In this document: piece by piece, positions 35,372-44,517 of the stretch
Position numbering within the stretch: position 1 is the first letter of the stretch
Layout: every line of letters starts with the position of its first letter
Assembly (NCBI GenBank): GCA_963747515.1
Contig: CAVVFN010000008.1
Location: forward strand, 434,001-498,000
Source of the DNA: Mariniphaga sp963747515
GTDB taxonomy: Bacteria > Bacteroidota > Bacteroidia > Bacteroidales > Prolixibacteraceae
Direction: 5' to 3'
DNA: 64,000 nt
Notes under the pieces: generated by a model
Told to the model about the DNA's origin: nothing
The model's database searches: none
What the model saw: only the letters and a program-made list of their open reading frames with translations
Made by a program: the position numbers and the translations under genes

Positions 35372-36112
35372 TTAACTGACTGCACTTACCACCAACGGCA
35401 AATGTTTACCTCCAAATTCCTCCATATTAAAACTGGCATACAACTGAATACTTTCAAAACCTGCCTGATGCAATAAATCCAGCAACTGTGAGCTTCTTAA
35501 TCCCAACAAAGTGGTTTCATTTCTAATAACCTTATTTTCTTTCTTCAGGTGCAAATCTGTCTGAAACTTTACATGATTACTGTTGTTCTCAAATTCATAT
35601 TTTCGAATAAACTTTATGTTCTCCGTTTCGATTAATGGTAATTCCGAAATCTTTTCATCCAGGATATAATCGTAATTCAGAATCTGCATCAGGAAGTTTC
35701 CACCCGGGGTTATTATGTTGTTAACACCACGCAGCATTTTTAATACGGAAGCATTATCCTGCAGATGCACCAGCGTATTCCCAAAGCAAAGCACCGTATC
35801 AAACTGATTTTCCGTAAAATCCTGATCCAGTTTCAGCATATCACCTTCCTGAAATTTAAGAGACAGATGTTTTTTTTCTGATTTTGCCTGTTCCAACAAA
35901 TCGGCATTCAGGTCGATACCTGTTACATGTGCACCTGCCTGTGCAAGCTGATAAGCCAGCTCTCCGGTTGCACATCCAATATCGAGTATTCTTTTTCCGG
36001 TCAATCCGCCCGCATTGCTTTCCACAAACTTTAACTGTACAGGATTAAAAGGAAATATCTCACGATAGTACCTGGAAATGGAAGAATAAAATTCATTTTG
36101 CTTTTCTTTCAT
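35372..36112 (-). CDS. Class I SAM-dependent methyltransferase
   Basis: 246 residues from the ATG at 36110-36112 (MKEKQNEFYSSISRYY). A start 35 codons upstream would run into the end of the acyl-CoA synthetase gene and adds hydrophobic residues not seen in the family. SAM motif I is ILDIGCATGELAYQLA (about 41-56), the acidic residue after beta2 is in VTGIDLN, and FDTVLCFGNTLVHL is motif post-II. The rest fits a small-molecule methyltransferase. The substrate is unknown. It follows the synthetase with about 76 bases between the stop and this start, so it may be in its operon. Confidence 0.82.
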   Translation of the reverse strand: MKEKQNEFYSSISRYYREIFPFNPVQLKFVESNAGGLTGKRILDIGCATGELAYQLAQAGAHVTGIDLNADLLEQAKSEKKHLSLKFQEGDMLKLDQDFTENQFDTVLCFGNTLVHLQDNASVLKMLRGVNNIITPGGNFLMQILNYDYILDEKISELPLIETENIKFIRKYEFENNSNHVKFQTDLHLKKENKVIRNETTLLGLRSSQLLDLLHQAGFESIQLYASFNMEEFGGKHLPLVVSAVS

Positions 36113-36188
36113 AATCTTCAAATTTAATAAATCCACGGGAATCATTTCAATAAAGAACAACAGGAATAAACCATCTTTTACCCAATTT

Positions 36189-38288
36189 TTACGTTTTTTC
36201 AATCCGTATCCGTGCATCTACAGCCAAAATTTCCTTTTCATTCCCCAACATAGGATTAATATCAATTTCCCTGATTTCTGTGGCATGGCGTAAAAGGCTT
36301 GAAAGCCGCACCATCACCTCTTCAAAAAGTGGAATATTTATCCCTTGCTGACGCCGGTATCCTTTTAACATTTTCCATGACTTCAGCTGCCGGAGCATTG
36401 AAGCAGCTTCCGCAAATGATAAAGGAGCCAGCCCCGATGATAAATCCCTGAGCACTTCCACATATATACCTCCCATTCCACAAAGTATCACATGACCAAA
36501 ATTTTGTTCATAGGCAGCGCCAAGGAAAAGCTCTGTTCCCGATGCCATTTGTGCAATCAGTACTCCTTCAGAATTTTCAATTCCATTTAAATGATGATAT
36601 TCTTTCCGGACCTGTTCCACATTCCTCACGTTTAAAACTACCCCGCCAACATCGGTTTTATGAACAGGTCCCACTACTTTCATCACTAAAGGAAAGCCTG
36701 TATTCATAGCAGCAAGCACCGCTTCTGTTTCGTTAAAAGTTACCACCTCCTTCACACGCGGAATTCCGGCTGCATCCAGTAACTGATGAATAACTTCAGG
36801 TGGCTGATATCCGTCAGCAGCATTATCAATCACCTTCCTGATTTTTTTCAAATCAATTCCGTCCATAAAGATCTCTGCAGAAACAGGAGGAGGAGTAAGA
36901 ATAACTTTTGCCAGGGCTTTACCCAATAACACTTCATCCGGAAAATTCACATTGCCGTGCGAAATAAAATAAGAGACTTCCTCCTTAACGTCAATTATCG
37001 AGGGAAGAATGGGATAAACCGGCTTTTTACAACTTTTAGTCTTCTCATCCAGCACATGATATACATCGCGAATGGGAAACAACCCGGGGCTTCCAAAAAT
37101 TACTGCCATACCGTTAACATCAAAATCATGTTCACAGGCATCCACAATTTCCCCCAACTGCTCAGCTGTTCCTGTTGCCAAAAAATCGATTGGGTTTTCA
37201 ACCGACGAACCCAAAAACAACTTTTCCTTTAAACTCCGTTTGGCAGAGGAATCGGGGAAATGCGGTATTTTTAAGCCTCCATTTTCAAGAGCATCCGTAA
37301 GCATAACCCCTGGTCCGCCGGCATGGGTTATGATTGCCAATTTTTTACCTTGCAACTCCTTGCACATAAATATGCAGGCAACCGTTGTAAGTTCTTCTCT
37401 TCCGTAGCAGCGAACGATTCCGGCTTTTCGAAACAAAGCCTCTACTGCAGCATCAGAGCTTGTTAATGCACCGGTATGTGATGATGCTGCCCGGCTACCG
37501 GCAGCTGAGCTTCCTGCCTTTATAGCTGCAATTTTACACCCCTTGCGTATTAATGAAGCAGCATGATTTAACAGTTTATCCGGATTATTAATATTTTCAA
37601 TGTACAGCAACTTTATCATTGGACTCACTTCCTGCTCATAATTCTCATCCATATATTCCAAAATGTCTTCTACTCCGGTCTGGGCACTGTTGCCTACCGA
37701 AAAAACATTCGCAAAACGCAATCCTTTTGGAATGCCTGACTCAATAATAAATACAGCAGTAGCTCCCGAACCTGAAATTAAATCACAGCCGGCAGGTGTC
37801 AGCGGAGGAATGGGCGTGGTGAACACACTGGCATGGTGAGGGGTCATCATCCCAATGCTGTTGGGCCCAATCAGACAGGCACCATGCTTGTCTACAACTT
37901 CTGCAATAGCTAGTTCCAGCCTCTTCCCTTCTTCACTGATCTCACCAAATCCTGCAGAAACAATAACGAAAGCTTTAGTATTCTTTTGAGAAGCAAGCAC
38001 TTCCACTGCAGAAAGGCAATACTGAGCAGGAATGGCAAGAACAGCCATATCAACACAGGGTAAATCTTCTGTTGATTTAAATGCCACAACACCCTGCACC
38101 TCAACCTCATGAGGGTTCACAGCATACAGTTTTCCCTTGTAATTATGATCTTTCAGGTTTTTAACCAATTTTCCTCCCGGCTTCATTGTATTGTTTGAAG
38201 CACCAATTATGGCGATACTTTCAGGACGGAACAGTTTTTCATTTATCATGAGTCGCTGATAATTTGCCATAAAAATAGGCATTTTCAT
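36189..38288 (-). CDS. ADP-forming acetate/acyl-CoA synthetase (fused subunits)
   Basis: 699 residues. Order: CoA-binding Rossmann domain (about 18-115; ESIAIIGASNN), succinyl-CoA-ligase-like domains (about 150-440) with IGPNSIGMM, SGSGATAVFI and the phospho-His region SSHTGALTSSDAAVEALF, then an ATP-grasp domain (about 480-699; FPLVMKVVGPVHKTDVGGVVL, VLRDLSSGLAPLS, REIDINPM). This is the fused alpha-beta form of NDP-forming acyl-CoA synthetase, which interconverts acyl-CoA + ADP + Pi and acid + ATP, often making ATP at the end of fermentation. Several Met codons near the start make the exact N-terminus uncertain. Confidence 0.9.
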   Translation of the reverse strand: MKMPIFMANYQRLMINEKLFRPESIAIIGASNNTMKPGGKLVKNLKDHNYKGKLYAVNPHEVEVQGVVAFKSTEDLPCVDMAVLAIPAQYCLSAVEVLASQKNTKAFVIVSAGFGEISEEGKRLELAIAEVVDKHGACLIGPNSIGMMTPHHASVFTTPIPPLTPAGCDLISGSGATAVFIIESGIPKGLRFANVFSVGNSAQTGVEDILEYMDENYEQEVSPMIKLLYIENINNPDKLLNHAASLIRKGCKIAAIKAGSSAAGSRAASSHTGALTSSDAAVEALFRKAGIVRCYGREELTTVACIFMCKELQGKKLAIITHAGGPGVMLTDALENGGLKIPHFPDSSAKRSLKEKLFLGSSVENPIDFLATGTAEQLGEIVDACEHDFDVNGMAVIFGSPGLFPIRDVYHVLDEKTKSCKKPVYPILPSIIDVKEEVSYFISHGNVNFPDEVLLGKALAKVILTPPPVSAEIFMDGIDLKKIRKVIDNAADGYQPPEVIHQLLDAAGIPRVKEVVTFNETEAVLAAMNTGFPLVMKVVGPVHKTDVGGVVLNVRNVEQVRKEYHHLNGIENSEGVLIAQMASGTELFLGAAYEQNFGHVILCGMGGIYVEVLRDLSSGLAPLSFAEAASMLRQLKSWKMLKGYRRQQGINIPLFEEVMVRLSSLLRHATEIREIDINPMLGNEKEILAVDARIRIEKT

Positions 38289-38366
38289 GGCACCTGTTAC
38301 TGATATTTTTCATTGCAGAAAGTACGATTGACAAACAGAATGTTTAATTTTAACAAATTTCTGAAG

Positions 38367-39179
38367 ATGGACGTAAAGAAAGAACAAAAGATCGTTGTAT
38401 TTGTAACGCTCACTGCCGATGATAAAAATTTAATTCTTAACGGAATAAGGTTAGCCGGAATTTTCAAAAAAGAACTTTGTCTCGTATTTCCTTTTAAAAT
38501 AAACAACAGAAAGGACAGAAATTTTATCAACATAAAATTAAATGAATACCTTATCCCTCTCGCAAAGGAGATGCCGTTACTAAAAACATCGGCCTTTATA
38601 GCAGAAGAGAAACTCATTGACCTGCCTGATGTATTGGCTGATGATTATGAAGCAATCATTCTTTTAGCCCGCGCCTCCGATTATAAAAAATTTTCAACTT
38701 CTGTAACACATAGTCCTGTGCCATTCCTTTTTGTAGATCCCGGGGCGCCAACATCTGTTTTTCAAAAAATAGTGATGCCTATTGACATACGTAAGGAAAA
38801 CAGTGATGCGGCAATGTGGTGTTCATGGTTTGGAAGGTTTGCCAAATCAGAAATAATCGGAGTGGCAGCAAGTGAAAAAGGACGTGTTTCTCAACGTGAT
38901 ATGGCTAAAAATGTGATGCTGATAAAAAAACTTTTTCAAAAAACAGAAGTCAGCCACAAGCTGTTTAAAGGGAAAAAATCAAGTTTTTATAACAGTTTTG
39001 AAGCTTTGGATTTAGCGATAAATTCAGATACCGATTTACTGGTGATTTTGGGTAGTTCCTTTATTACACCACTCGACTGGATTATTGGGCTCCCTGAACG
39101 TAAAATAATTAGTAAGGCCGGAAAGATCCCTGTATTGCTTGTAAATCCACGCCGCGACAATTACCTGTTATGCGATTGA
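38367..39179 (+). CDS. Universal stress protein family (tandem Usp-like domains)
   Basis: 270 residues from the ATG at 38367 (MDVKKEQKIVVFVTLTADD). Earlier in-frame starts at 38340 and a TTG at 38313 add only basic residues. There are two alpha/beta halves: residues 1-130, and 140-270 beginning KIVMPIDIRKENSDAA and ending LLVILGSSFITPLDWIIGLPER then GKIPVLLVNPRRD, the usual C-terminal strand of UspA. The ATP-binding Gx2Gx9G(S/T) motif is not complete, so it may be a non-ATP-binding member. The function is probably stress-related and is not defined. The UpxY gene follows about 90 bp downstream. Confidence 0.7.
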   Translation: MDVKKEQKIVVFVTLTADDKNLILNGIRLAGIFKKELCLVFPFKINNRKDRNFINIKLNEYLIPLAKEMPLLKTSAFIAEEKLIDLPDVLADDYEAIILLARASDYKKFSTSVTHSPVPFLFVDPGAPTSVFQKIVMPIDIRKENSDAAMWCSWFGRFAKSEIIGVAASEKGRVSQRDMAKNVMLIKKLFQKTEVSHKLFKGKKSSFYNSFEALDLAINSDTDLLVILGSSFITPLDWIIGLPERKIISKAGKIPVLLVNPRRDNYLLCD

Positions 39180-39270
39180 CAATTGTTTGCATTATTCATT
39201 TTTTAAACCAAAAATTATAATTTTGCCCTTTCCGGTCAAAAAAGTCCGGACGAATAGACAATGCAAAGCA

Positions 39271-39798
39271 ATGACAAGAAACCCGGCAAAACCCAAAGAA
39301 TGGCACGTTGTTACCTTACGTTCGAGGACTGAAAAAAAAGTTTATGCAAAATTAAAAGAGCTAAATATTGACTGTTTCCTTCCCTTTCAAAAAAAGCTGA
39401 GAAAATGGAAAGACCGAAAAAAATGGATTGAAATGCCAATCATTTCGGGATATTGTTTTGTAAATATAGAATCAAAAGAACATAATAAAGTGCTGAATAC
39501 GGAACATGTGACAGGATATGTGCGATTTGAAGGGAAGCCGGCACGTATTCCGCAAAATCAAATTGAATATTTAAAAAAAATGCTCAGCCAATCCGATTTT
39601 GAGGTGGAAATAACGAACGACAATTTTGCACCCGGAAAACGGGTAGAAATCATTAACGGACCTTTAATTGGGATACAAGGAGAGTTGCAGAGTTATCGTG
39701 GGAAAGACCGGTTTATCTTAAGAATTCACCAAATGAATGCGATTTATGCTGTAGAAATCACTGCCGATAAAATTACGGCACTTCCAGATAACATTTAA
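39271..39798 (+). CDS. UpxY-type NusG paralogue (transcription antiterminator)
   Basis: 176 residues from the ATG at 39271 (MTRNPAKPKEWHVVTLRSRTEKKVY). The NGN domain covers about 12-105 (WHVVTLRSRTEKKVYAKL, CFLPFQKKLRKWKDRKK, PIISGYCFVNI, GYVRFEGKPARIP), and a KOW domain follows (FAPGKRVEIINGPLIGIQGEL, about 133-153). This is the specialised NusG family that Bacteroidota use to stop early termination in capsule and exopolysaccharide operons, where it is normally the first gene. Here no polysaccharide gene follows: the next ~690 bp are non-coding and then a kinase gene reads the other way. A TAatTTTG box (39218-39225) may be its promoter element. Confidence 0.88.
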   Translation: MTRNPAKPKEWHVVTLRSRTEKKVYAKLKELNIDCFLPFQKKLRKWKDRKKWIEMPIISGYCFVNIESKEHNKVLNTEHVTGYVRFEGKPARIPQNQIEYLKKMLSQSDFEVEITNDNFAPGKRVEIINGPLIGIQGELQSYRGKDRFILRIHQMNAIYAVEITADKITALPDNI

Positions 39799-40037
39799 GC
39801 TTATACATCGGTATATTATGATATATTCAGTCCCCTAAACAAAAAATTAGTACCGCTCGTTCTATTGGCTTTTCAGAAATAAGATTCCAGTAAGAGTTAA
39901 GTTCACCTTCGACTGGTAATTATTCACTCTTCTTTTGTGGTGAGAACATATATCCTGCCAGTCGGTTTAAGCAACAACATATTTAGATCAACTTATGAAT
40001 AGTGTTAATTCTTCTTAGGGGTAACTTATATTTATCT

Positions 40038-40135
40038 TCGTATTAAATTCGTAACAATTTCGAATCAAATTCATAAAATCAAGAATTAATTACGAATTTA
40101 GTACGAATTTACTACGAATTTACTACGAATTTACC
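40038..40135. repeat. 11-bp tandem repeat with inverted left arm
   Basis: On the right, TACGAATTTAG/C is repeated about four times (40091-40133). On the left, CGTATTAAATTCGTAACAAT and TTTCGAATCAAATTC carry the reverse complement with the same 11-bp spacing, about 30 bp away. The two sides can pair as a long imperfect hairpin. The period and inverted layout resemble the repeat at 20389-20463, although the unit sequence differs. Confidence 0.75.
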
Positions 40136-40175
40136 CATGAGAAGGCAGGAGAATAAAATAGCTCATACTGGATTC

Positions 40176-40205
40176 TGAATCGTATTTGAAATACGATTCA
40201 TTTCT
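40176..40205 (+). terminator. Perfect 12-bp hairpin, possible terminator
   Basis: TGAATCGTATTT pairs with AAATACGATTCA around a single G (a wider loop in practice), followed by TTTCTT. It could end a rightward transcript from UpxY. The weak T run keeps confidence moderate. Confidence 0.5.
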
Positions 40206-40491
40206 TAATGAATGTCACAGAGTGAAACATATCCCCAAGAAGTGGGAGAAAATTTTATCTCCTTCAAATTTTTTTAACTGTGAACTATGCTATTGAAGAA
40301 GGAAGCAAAACTTCTGCTTTCGGAAAGATGTATTTTAAATTTTATATAGTCTGATGAAAAAAGATAAAAGAACAGCAATTCGCTTCCGTATTGAACAACA
40401 TTTATTTTAACCAGCTGACATTAATCACTGTTATTCCAGATAAAAAGTTATTATTACAGAAATAAGAATAAATTTTAAGGTGATTCACCTT

Positions 40492-41676
40492 TTAAGTGGT
40501 CTTTTCTTTTGTTTTATTCAAGGGAAGCGTAAAGTAAAAAGTAGAGCCACCTGTTTCTTCACCGTTTGAATTCTTCACCGGTGATTCTACCCAAATTTTG
40601 CCTCCATGCTTTTCTACAAATTCCCTGCAAAGAATCAATCCCAGGCCGGTACCTTTTTCATTTTGTGTCCCGGAAGTAGAATAGCTTTCATCAATCCTGA
40701 ACAACTTGTCGACTTTATTTTGAGGTACGCCGACTCCGGTATCGGTGACGGATACTATATGCCCCGAGGAAATCTCTCTTGCCTTCATTGTAATTGTACC
40801 TCCGGGGTGAGTAAATTTAATGGCATTTGAGATTAAATTTCTTAATACGATACCAATCATATCATAATCACCATAAACCATCATTTTTTCAGACACTTCA
40901 TTTAAGATTACTATCGATTTTTGTTTCCCGACATCCGCAAACAAATGTTCAACATCGTGCATTAATTCAGACAAATCAAATATCTCCGGATTAAAAACAA
41001 TTCTTCCGGTTTGCGATTGCGACCAATCCATTAGATTCATCAAAAGTTCCATTGCGACATTTGATGATTGATGAATTATTTCAGCATAACGGGATACACC
41101 CTCATATTTCTTCTTTTCTACCTGTTCGATAAGAATTTTGCTAAACCCAACAATGGCATTAAACGGACTTTTCAAATCATGCGCGATAATCGAAAAGAAT
41201 TTATCTTTTGTAGCATTCAGTTTATGAAGCTCTTCATTTTGCTTTTTAATTTGCCTGGAGCGGCGTGAGATTTTAAAATATGAAACTGCAAGTAAATATA
41301 ACAACACACTAATAATAATACCACTAAAAAAAACAATGAGTACACTGAACCGGCTAAATAAATTTTCACGGGATTGCGACAAAAATAACAGCCATCTTTT
41401 TCCGTTAAATTCAACAGGTGCTGTAATAATGCGGGATGTAAATGTATTCACATTTATAGAATCATTTTCTTGACTATCGTATAAAAGAGAAGAAACAGAA
41501 AGATTTTCGTCATAAACCTGTAAACGGATTCTGTCTTGTTGTTCTTCATCCCACCGACCAAGAATGCCCTTCATCAGGTCCCTCATCCTGTAGGGGCTAT
41601 AAACCCATCCCTTTAATAGCAGCACGACGTTCTTTAACAGTATTTGCAGGCATTCCCGGCTCATAAGAAGGCACAT
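40492..41676 (-). pseudogene. CHASE-domain histidine kinase, C-terminal part after frameshift
   Basis: Genuine homology starts at WVYSPYRMRDLM (position ~41607 leftward), the middle of the CHASE sensor domain. A membrane segment (SVLIVFFSGIIISVLLYLLAV, about 111-131), a HisKA domain with the phospho-acceptor His in SIIAHDLKSPFNAIVG (residue 167 of this frame) and an HATPase domain follow (NLISNAIKFTHPGG as the N box, DTGVGVP, GTGLGLILC). The kinase core looks fully functional. The N-terminal half is in the other frame at 41597-42301. No response regulator lies beside it. Confidence 0.8.
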
Positions 41677-42301
41677 ACATTAATGTTCCTGCCTGAACAT
41701 CCTCATTCGTTTCCTGTACAAGACCTACTTTACCCGAAAGCATCGCTACATTATTGTCGCACGACATCTGCATCGCTTTTCTTCTTACAGGTTCGGAATA
41801 CATGTCGTACCCAAAAGCTTTCAGGTTGCGTCCTGAAAAAGGTTCCAGGAAAACAATAGATGTATAGAAATCTCTTTCCCCTTCAGGAAATACCTTATAA
41901 CCAGGAAAACCTTCCTGTTGTACCTGTTCAATATGTTCCTGCAATTTATCAGGAGGAATTATAACTGAATATCCCAGCCCCTGTGTACCCGGAAGATTAA
42001 TATCAAGTCTTGAAAGTTCAACAAATTTTTCCCAATCATCGCGTGTTACTGTATCAGAAACAGCAAAATGGGCAGCCCCTGCACGAAGAATAACGGCATG
42101 AGCATGCAATCTGGCATCAATTTTTAATCCGATTTCTGTGCTTACATAAGCAAGTTCCATTCTCGCTTCACTTTCTAAGTCGCGGTAAACAGCAAGGGTC
42201 AAGATAGCAGTTATTAATATACCAACAACCAACACAAGTAAAGCCTTCCAACTGCTCTTAAAATTATGTATGTCCAAATGCTTCACGATTCTGGTTGTCA
42301 T
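41597..42301 (-). pseudogene. CHASE-domain histidine kinase, N-terminal part before frameshift
   Basis: 234 codons: a membrane segment (about 20-40; LLVLVVGILITAILTLAV), then the extracytoplasmic CHASE domain (about 70-230) with QGLGYSVIIPPDKL, FLEPFSGRNLKAFGYDM and the ETNEDVQAGTLMYVP stretch. The reading stops at GMGL, exactly where the family sequence should read GWVYSP. Removing one G from the GGG run at about 41609-41611 restores a single frame of about 603 codons over 40492-42301. This could be a natural frameshift, a phase-variable site or a sequencing error in a short run. Confidence 0.8.
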
Positions 42302-42937
42302 TTTTTCAACATTTTCGTTTGTAAATATAATACAAAAGCTCTTATCGTTGAATGAGACAGGAAATTGATATATTCCCAGGAAGGTATAATAAAAACAAAA
42401 TTGAAAAATTCAAAACATTCAGTCCCGGAGCAGATTTCATACTTCTTCATTTTAATCAGGTTTATGTTGTTTAAGCAGATAAAAATAACCATTTACAGCA
42501 TTCAGTTCAAATTTGAAACAAATTTAATACGTCTCTGAATTTTGTATTAATCACTTCCTGTGATTTTTTAACGAACGGCATTAATTCTGCCTGTATTATT
42601 CCTGCAAAAAATTCCCAAATTTCGTATTTAAAATGCGGTAAATCAGTTTAGTTTACTCTACAAATATACTCCAAATAATTAGTTAACACTGTTCAATCCC
42701 CGAATGTCAATAGGTGAAAATTAAAATTTTTTGGGTTTTCATTTTGTTTATCTTTTTATTAACAGCGACATTTTAAATTCAAAACATATTCAATATAAAT
42801 AGCTTATAAATATAATTTAACCTCCTATTTCTGCAGAAAGATACTCTTGAGCAAGGAATAATAAACCCTAAAAGAAAAACCCCTTTTCTAATAAATTTCA
42901 TCAAGTTTATCATTCTTTAGAAGAAGTACAAGACCAG
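42302..42937. other. 636-bp AT-rich stretch, no gene seen
   Basis: Between the kinase start and an oxidoreductase relic. It contains a small hairpin with T run (AATCAC, TTCCT, GTGATT, 42549-42569), with no gene before it, and a leftward TAtaTTTG box at 42661-42668 without a proper -33 partner. Nothing else was recognised. Confidence 0.5.
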
Positions 42938-43120
42938 ATGAAAAAGTTTAGTGCCATTGTGATTGGCCCGGACCAGACAGGAAATCCTCCAGCTTTTAAA
43001 CCGACAGCAGCCGGAAACAAAACCGATTTAATTGAAAAAGAAAAATTTGGCAGTACTTGCGTTTACGACAGGTGTAAATCCACCAAGGCTAATTTCAGCA
43101 ACCTAAAAATAAAACCATAA
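42938..43120 (+). pseudogene. Relic of a pyridine nucleotide-disulfide oxidoreductase (first 60 residues)
   Basis: The 60-codon frame reads MKKFSAIVIGPDQTGNPP, then AAGNKTDLIEKEKFGSTCVYDRC. This follows closely the N-terminus of FAD-dependent mercuric-reductase-like proteins, where one expects IVIGxGxxG for FAD binding and GGTCVNxGC for the redox cysteines. Here the glycine turn (GPDQTG) and the cysteine motif (CVYDRC) are altered, and the remaining ~400 residues are missing. Both truncation and motif decay point to a dead gene. The few residues after the cysteines (KSTKANFSNLKIKP) still resemble TPTKTLxxSAK of the family. Confidence 0.7.
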
Positions 43121-43150
43121 GTTAATTCCTAATCCAATTCCTAAAATATT

Positions 43151-44251
43151 TCACTTCTTTAAATGATTTTCATATACCTTCTTCATAACAGCAAGTTTGG
43201 CCTCATCTTCGGCAACAGCCAGCGTTGTAAACATCATCACACCCGTTGATCCGGCAGCCAGGCCATTTTGGAGCACCATTTCGAATTCACTGGCAGAAAT
43301 TTCATAGGGATTATTATATGCCTGCACTATAGGCCACACCTTTGGAATGTTACCCTTACCTGATTCAAGCATGGAACAAAACCATTCAATATTTTGGGTA
43401 ACCCATTCGGGGCTCCTGCCCATTCGTGCATGATATACCATTGGTGAAAAAACATCAACATATTCCCGTAATAAATCGTAGTCAATTCCCAATATACGTC
43501 GACGTGCGCCATCAAATTCCTCATCATTCCAGGGGCAATGATAGACTCCCAAAAGAATCCCGGGTTTTAATTCATCCCTGATGCGCTTTATTTCAGCGGC
43601 CCATTCGGCAATGACCTCACATCGCCAGTCACGCCATTCTGCATCGTGATTGGATAAAATCCAAGCCGCTGTTTCAGGAGTATCTGCTTCAGGAAGAAGA
43701 ATACCTTTATCGGTTGAAAATTTTGATAAACACCTTTCACAAAAACAGGTCTCCGGCAAAATGGGTACTGGCTCTTCAAATTGAGCGTGCCAGTGCACAT
43801 AATCCATCCAAACACCATCAATATCATATTTCTTAAGCAAACTGTGCAGCTGGTTGAAACGAAACTTCCTGAAACCAGGTTCGGTGGGGCACACTCCCAT
43901 GAACCAGGAAGCCTGTTCAACAGGTTCCCCTTTTTCGTTGATAGCCCAGGCTTCAGGATGCTCCTTCACATAATCCTTACCATTTAGTGTAGCAAACTCA
44001 GCATATATTTTGATTCCATCTGCTTTTGCCTGTTGCACCATCTTCTCATCTAAAGAACCACTATGAACGAAAACTGCATTCACACCTAAATCGGAAAGAT
44101 TAAATCCCATATTCCAAATAGGCTGGGGATGCCCGTATATTCCTCTGGTTTCAACTTTTTCTGATGCCCCGTTGCTGCAGGATCCCAGAAACATTAATCC
44201 AAGAATAACAGCAGAAACGCCAGAAAAAAAGGTATTAGCTATTGCAAACAT
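43151..44251 (-). CDS. Glycoside-hydrolase-like TIM-barrel lipoprotein
   Basis: 366 residues from the ATG at 44249-44251 (MFAIANTFFSG); a start 15 codons upstream is less likely. The signal ends in the lipobox LGSC (Cys near 25). The barrel carries VNAVFVHSGSL, YAEFATLNG, then DIDGVWMDYVHWHAQ (about 160-175), whose Asp is at the position of the catalytic acid in GH13-like putative glycosidases, and the CFCERCLSKF cysteine cluster just after it, seen in several hypothetical glycosyl hydrolase families. WPIVQAYNNPYEIS and GSTGVMMFTTL follow. It probably acts on a glycan at the outer membrane; the substrate is unknown. It is divergent from the serine hydrolase gene. Confidence 0.7.
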   Translation of the reverse strand: MFAIANTFFSGVSAVILGLMFLGSCSNGASEKVETRGIYGHPQPIWNMGFNLSDLGVNAVFVHSGSLDEKMVQQAKADGIKIYAEFATLNGKDYVKEHPEAWAINEKGEPVEQASWFMGVCPTEPGFRKFRFNQLHSLLKKYDIDGVWMDYVHWHAQFEEPVPILPETCFCERCLSKFSTDKGILLPEADTPETAAWILSNHDAEWRDWRCEVIAEWAAEIKRIRDELKPGILLGVYHCPWNDEEFDGARRRILGIDYDLLREYVDVFSPMVYHARMGRSPEWVTQNIEWFCSMLESGKGNIPKVWPIVQAYNNPYEISASEFEMVLQNGLAAGSTGVMMFTTLAVAEDEAKLAVMKKVYENHLKK

Positions 44252-44517
44252 TTCAAATTGCTTTTTAGGATTAAAACAAATATAAAGGAAACTCATTCAC
44301 AATAAAAAATAAATTGCATTCTGTAAAAAAAGTTTTCAACATTTTAACACTGTACGATGGCAAAAATGGTACTTTCCGCTATGAATTTCATTGTTATAAA
44401 CAAGTTATCCTTGAAATAATTATACATGGTATTTATTGTATTTTCAGATGAAATTTATATTTTCGGCAAATTGAAAAGGAAAGCAGCCATTTACCATTTC
44501 GAAAAAGCTTGAATTTA

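Larger units (their letters stand above)
39799..40491. other. 693-bp gene-free stretch after UpxY
   Basis: No ORF of note on either strand. It holds an 11-bp inverted tandem repeat (40038-40135) and a 12-bp perfect hairpin (40176-40200), listed separately. The last 290 bp show nothing recognised. Confidence 0.6.

Noticed and set aside
40038..40135. CRISPR-like reading of the short tandem repeats
   Set aside because: The 11-bp units are contiguous with no spacers and no cas genes are near.
42549..42569. Small hairpin with T run in the 42.3-42.9 kb gap
   Set aside because: Short stem and no gene on the + strand before it.
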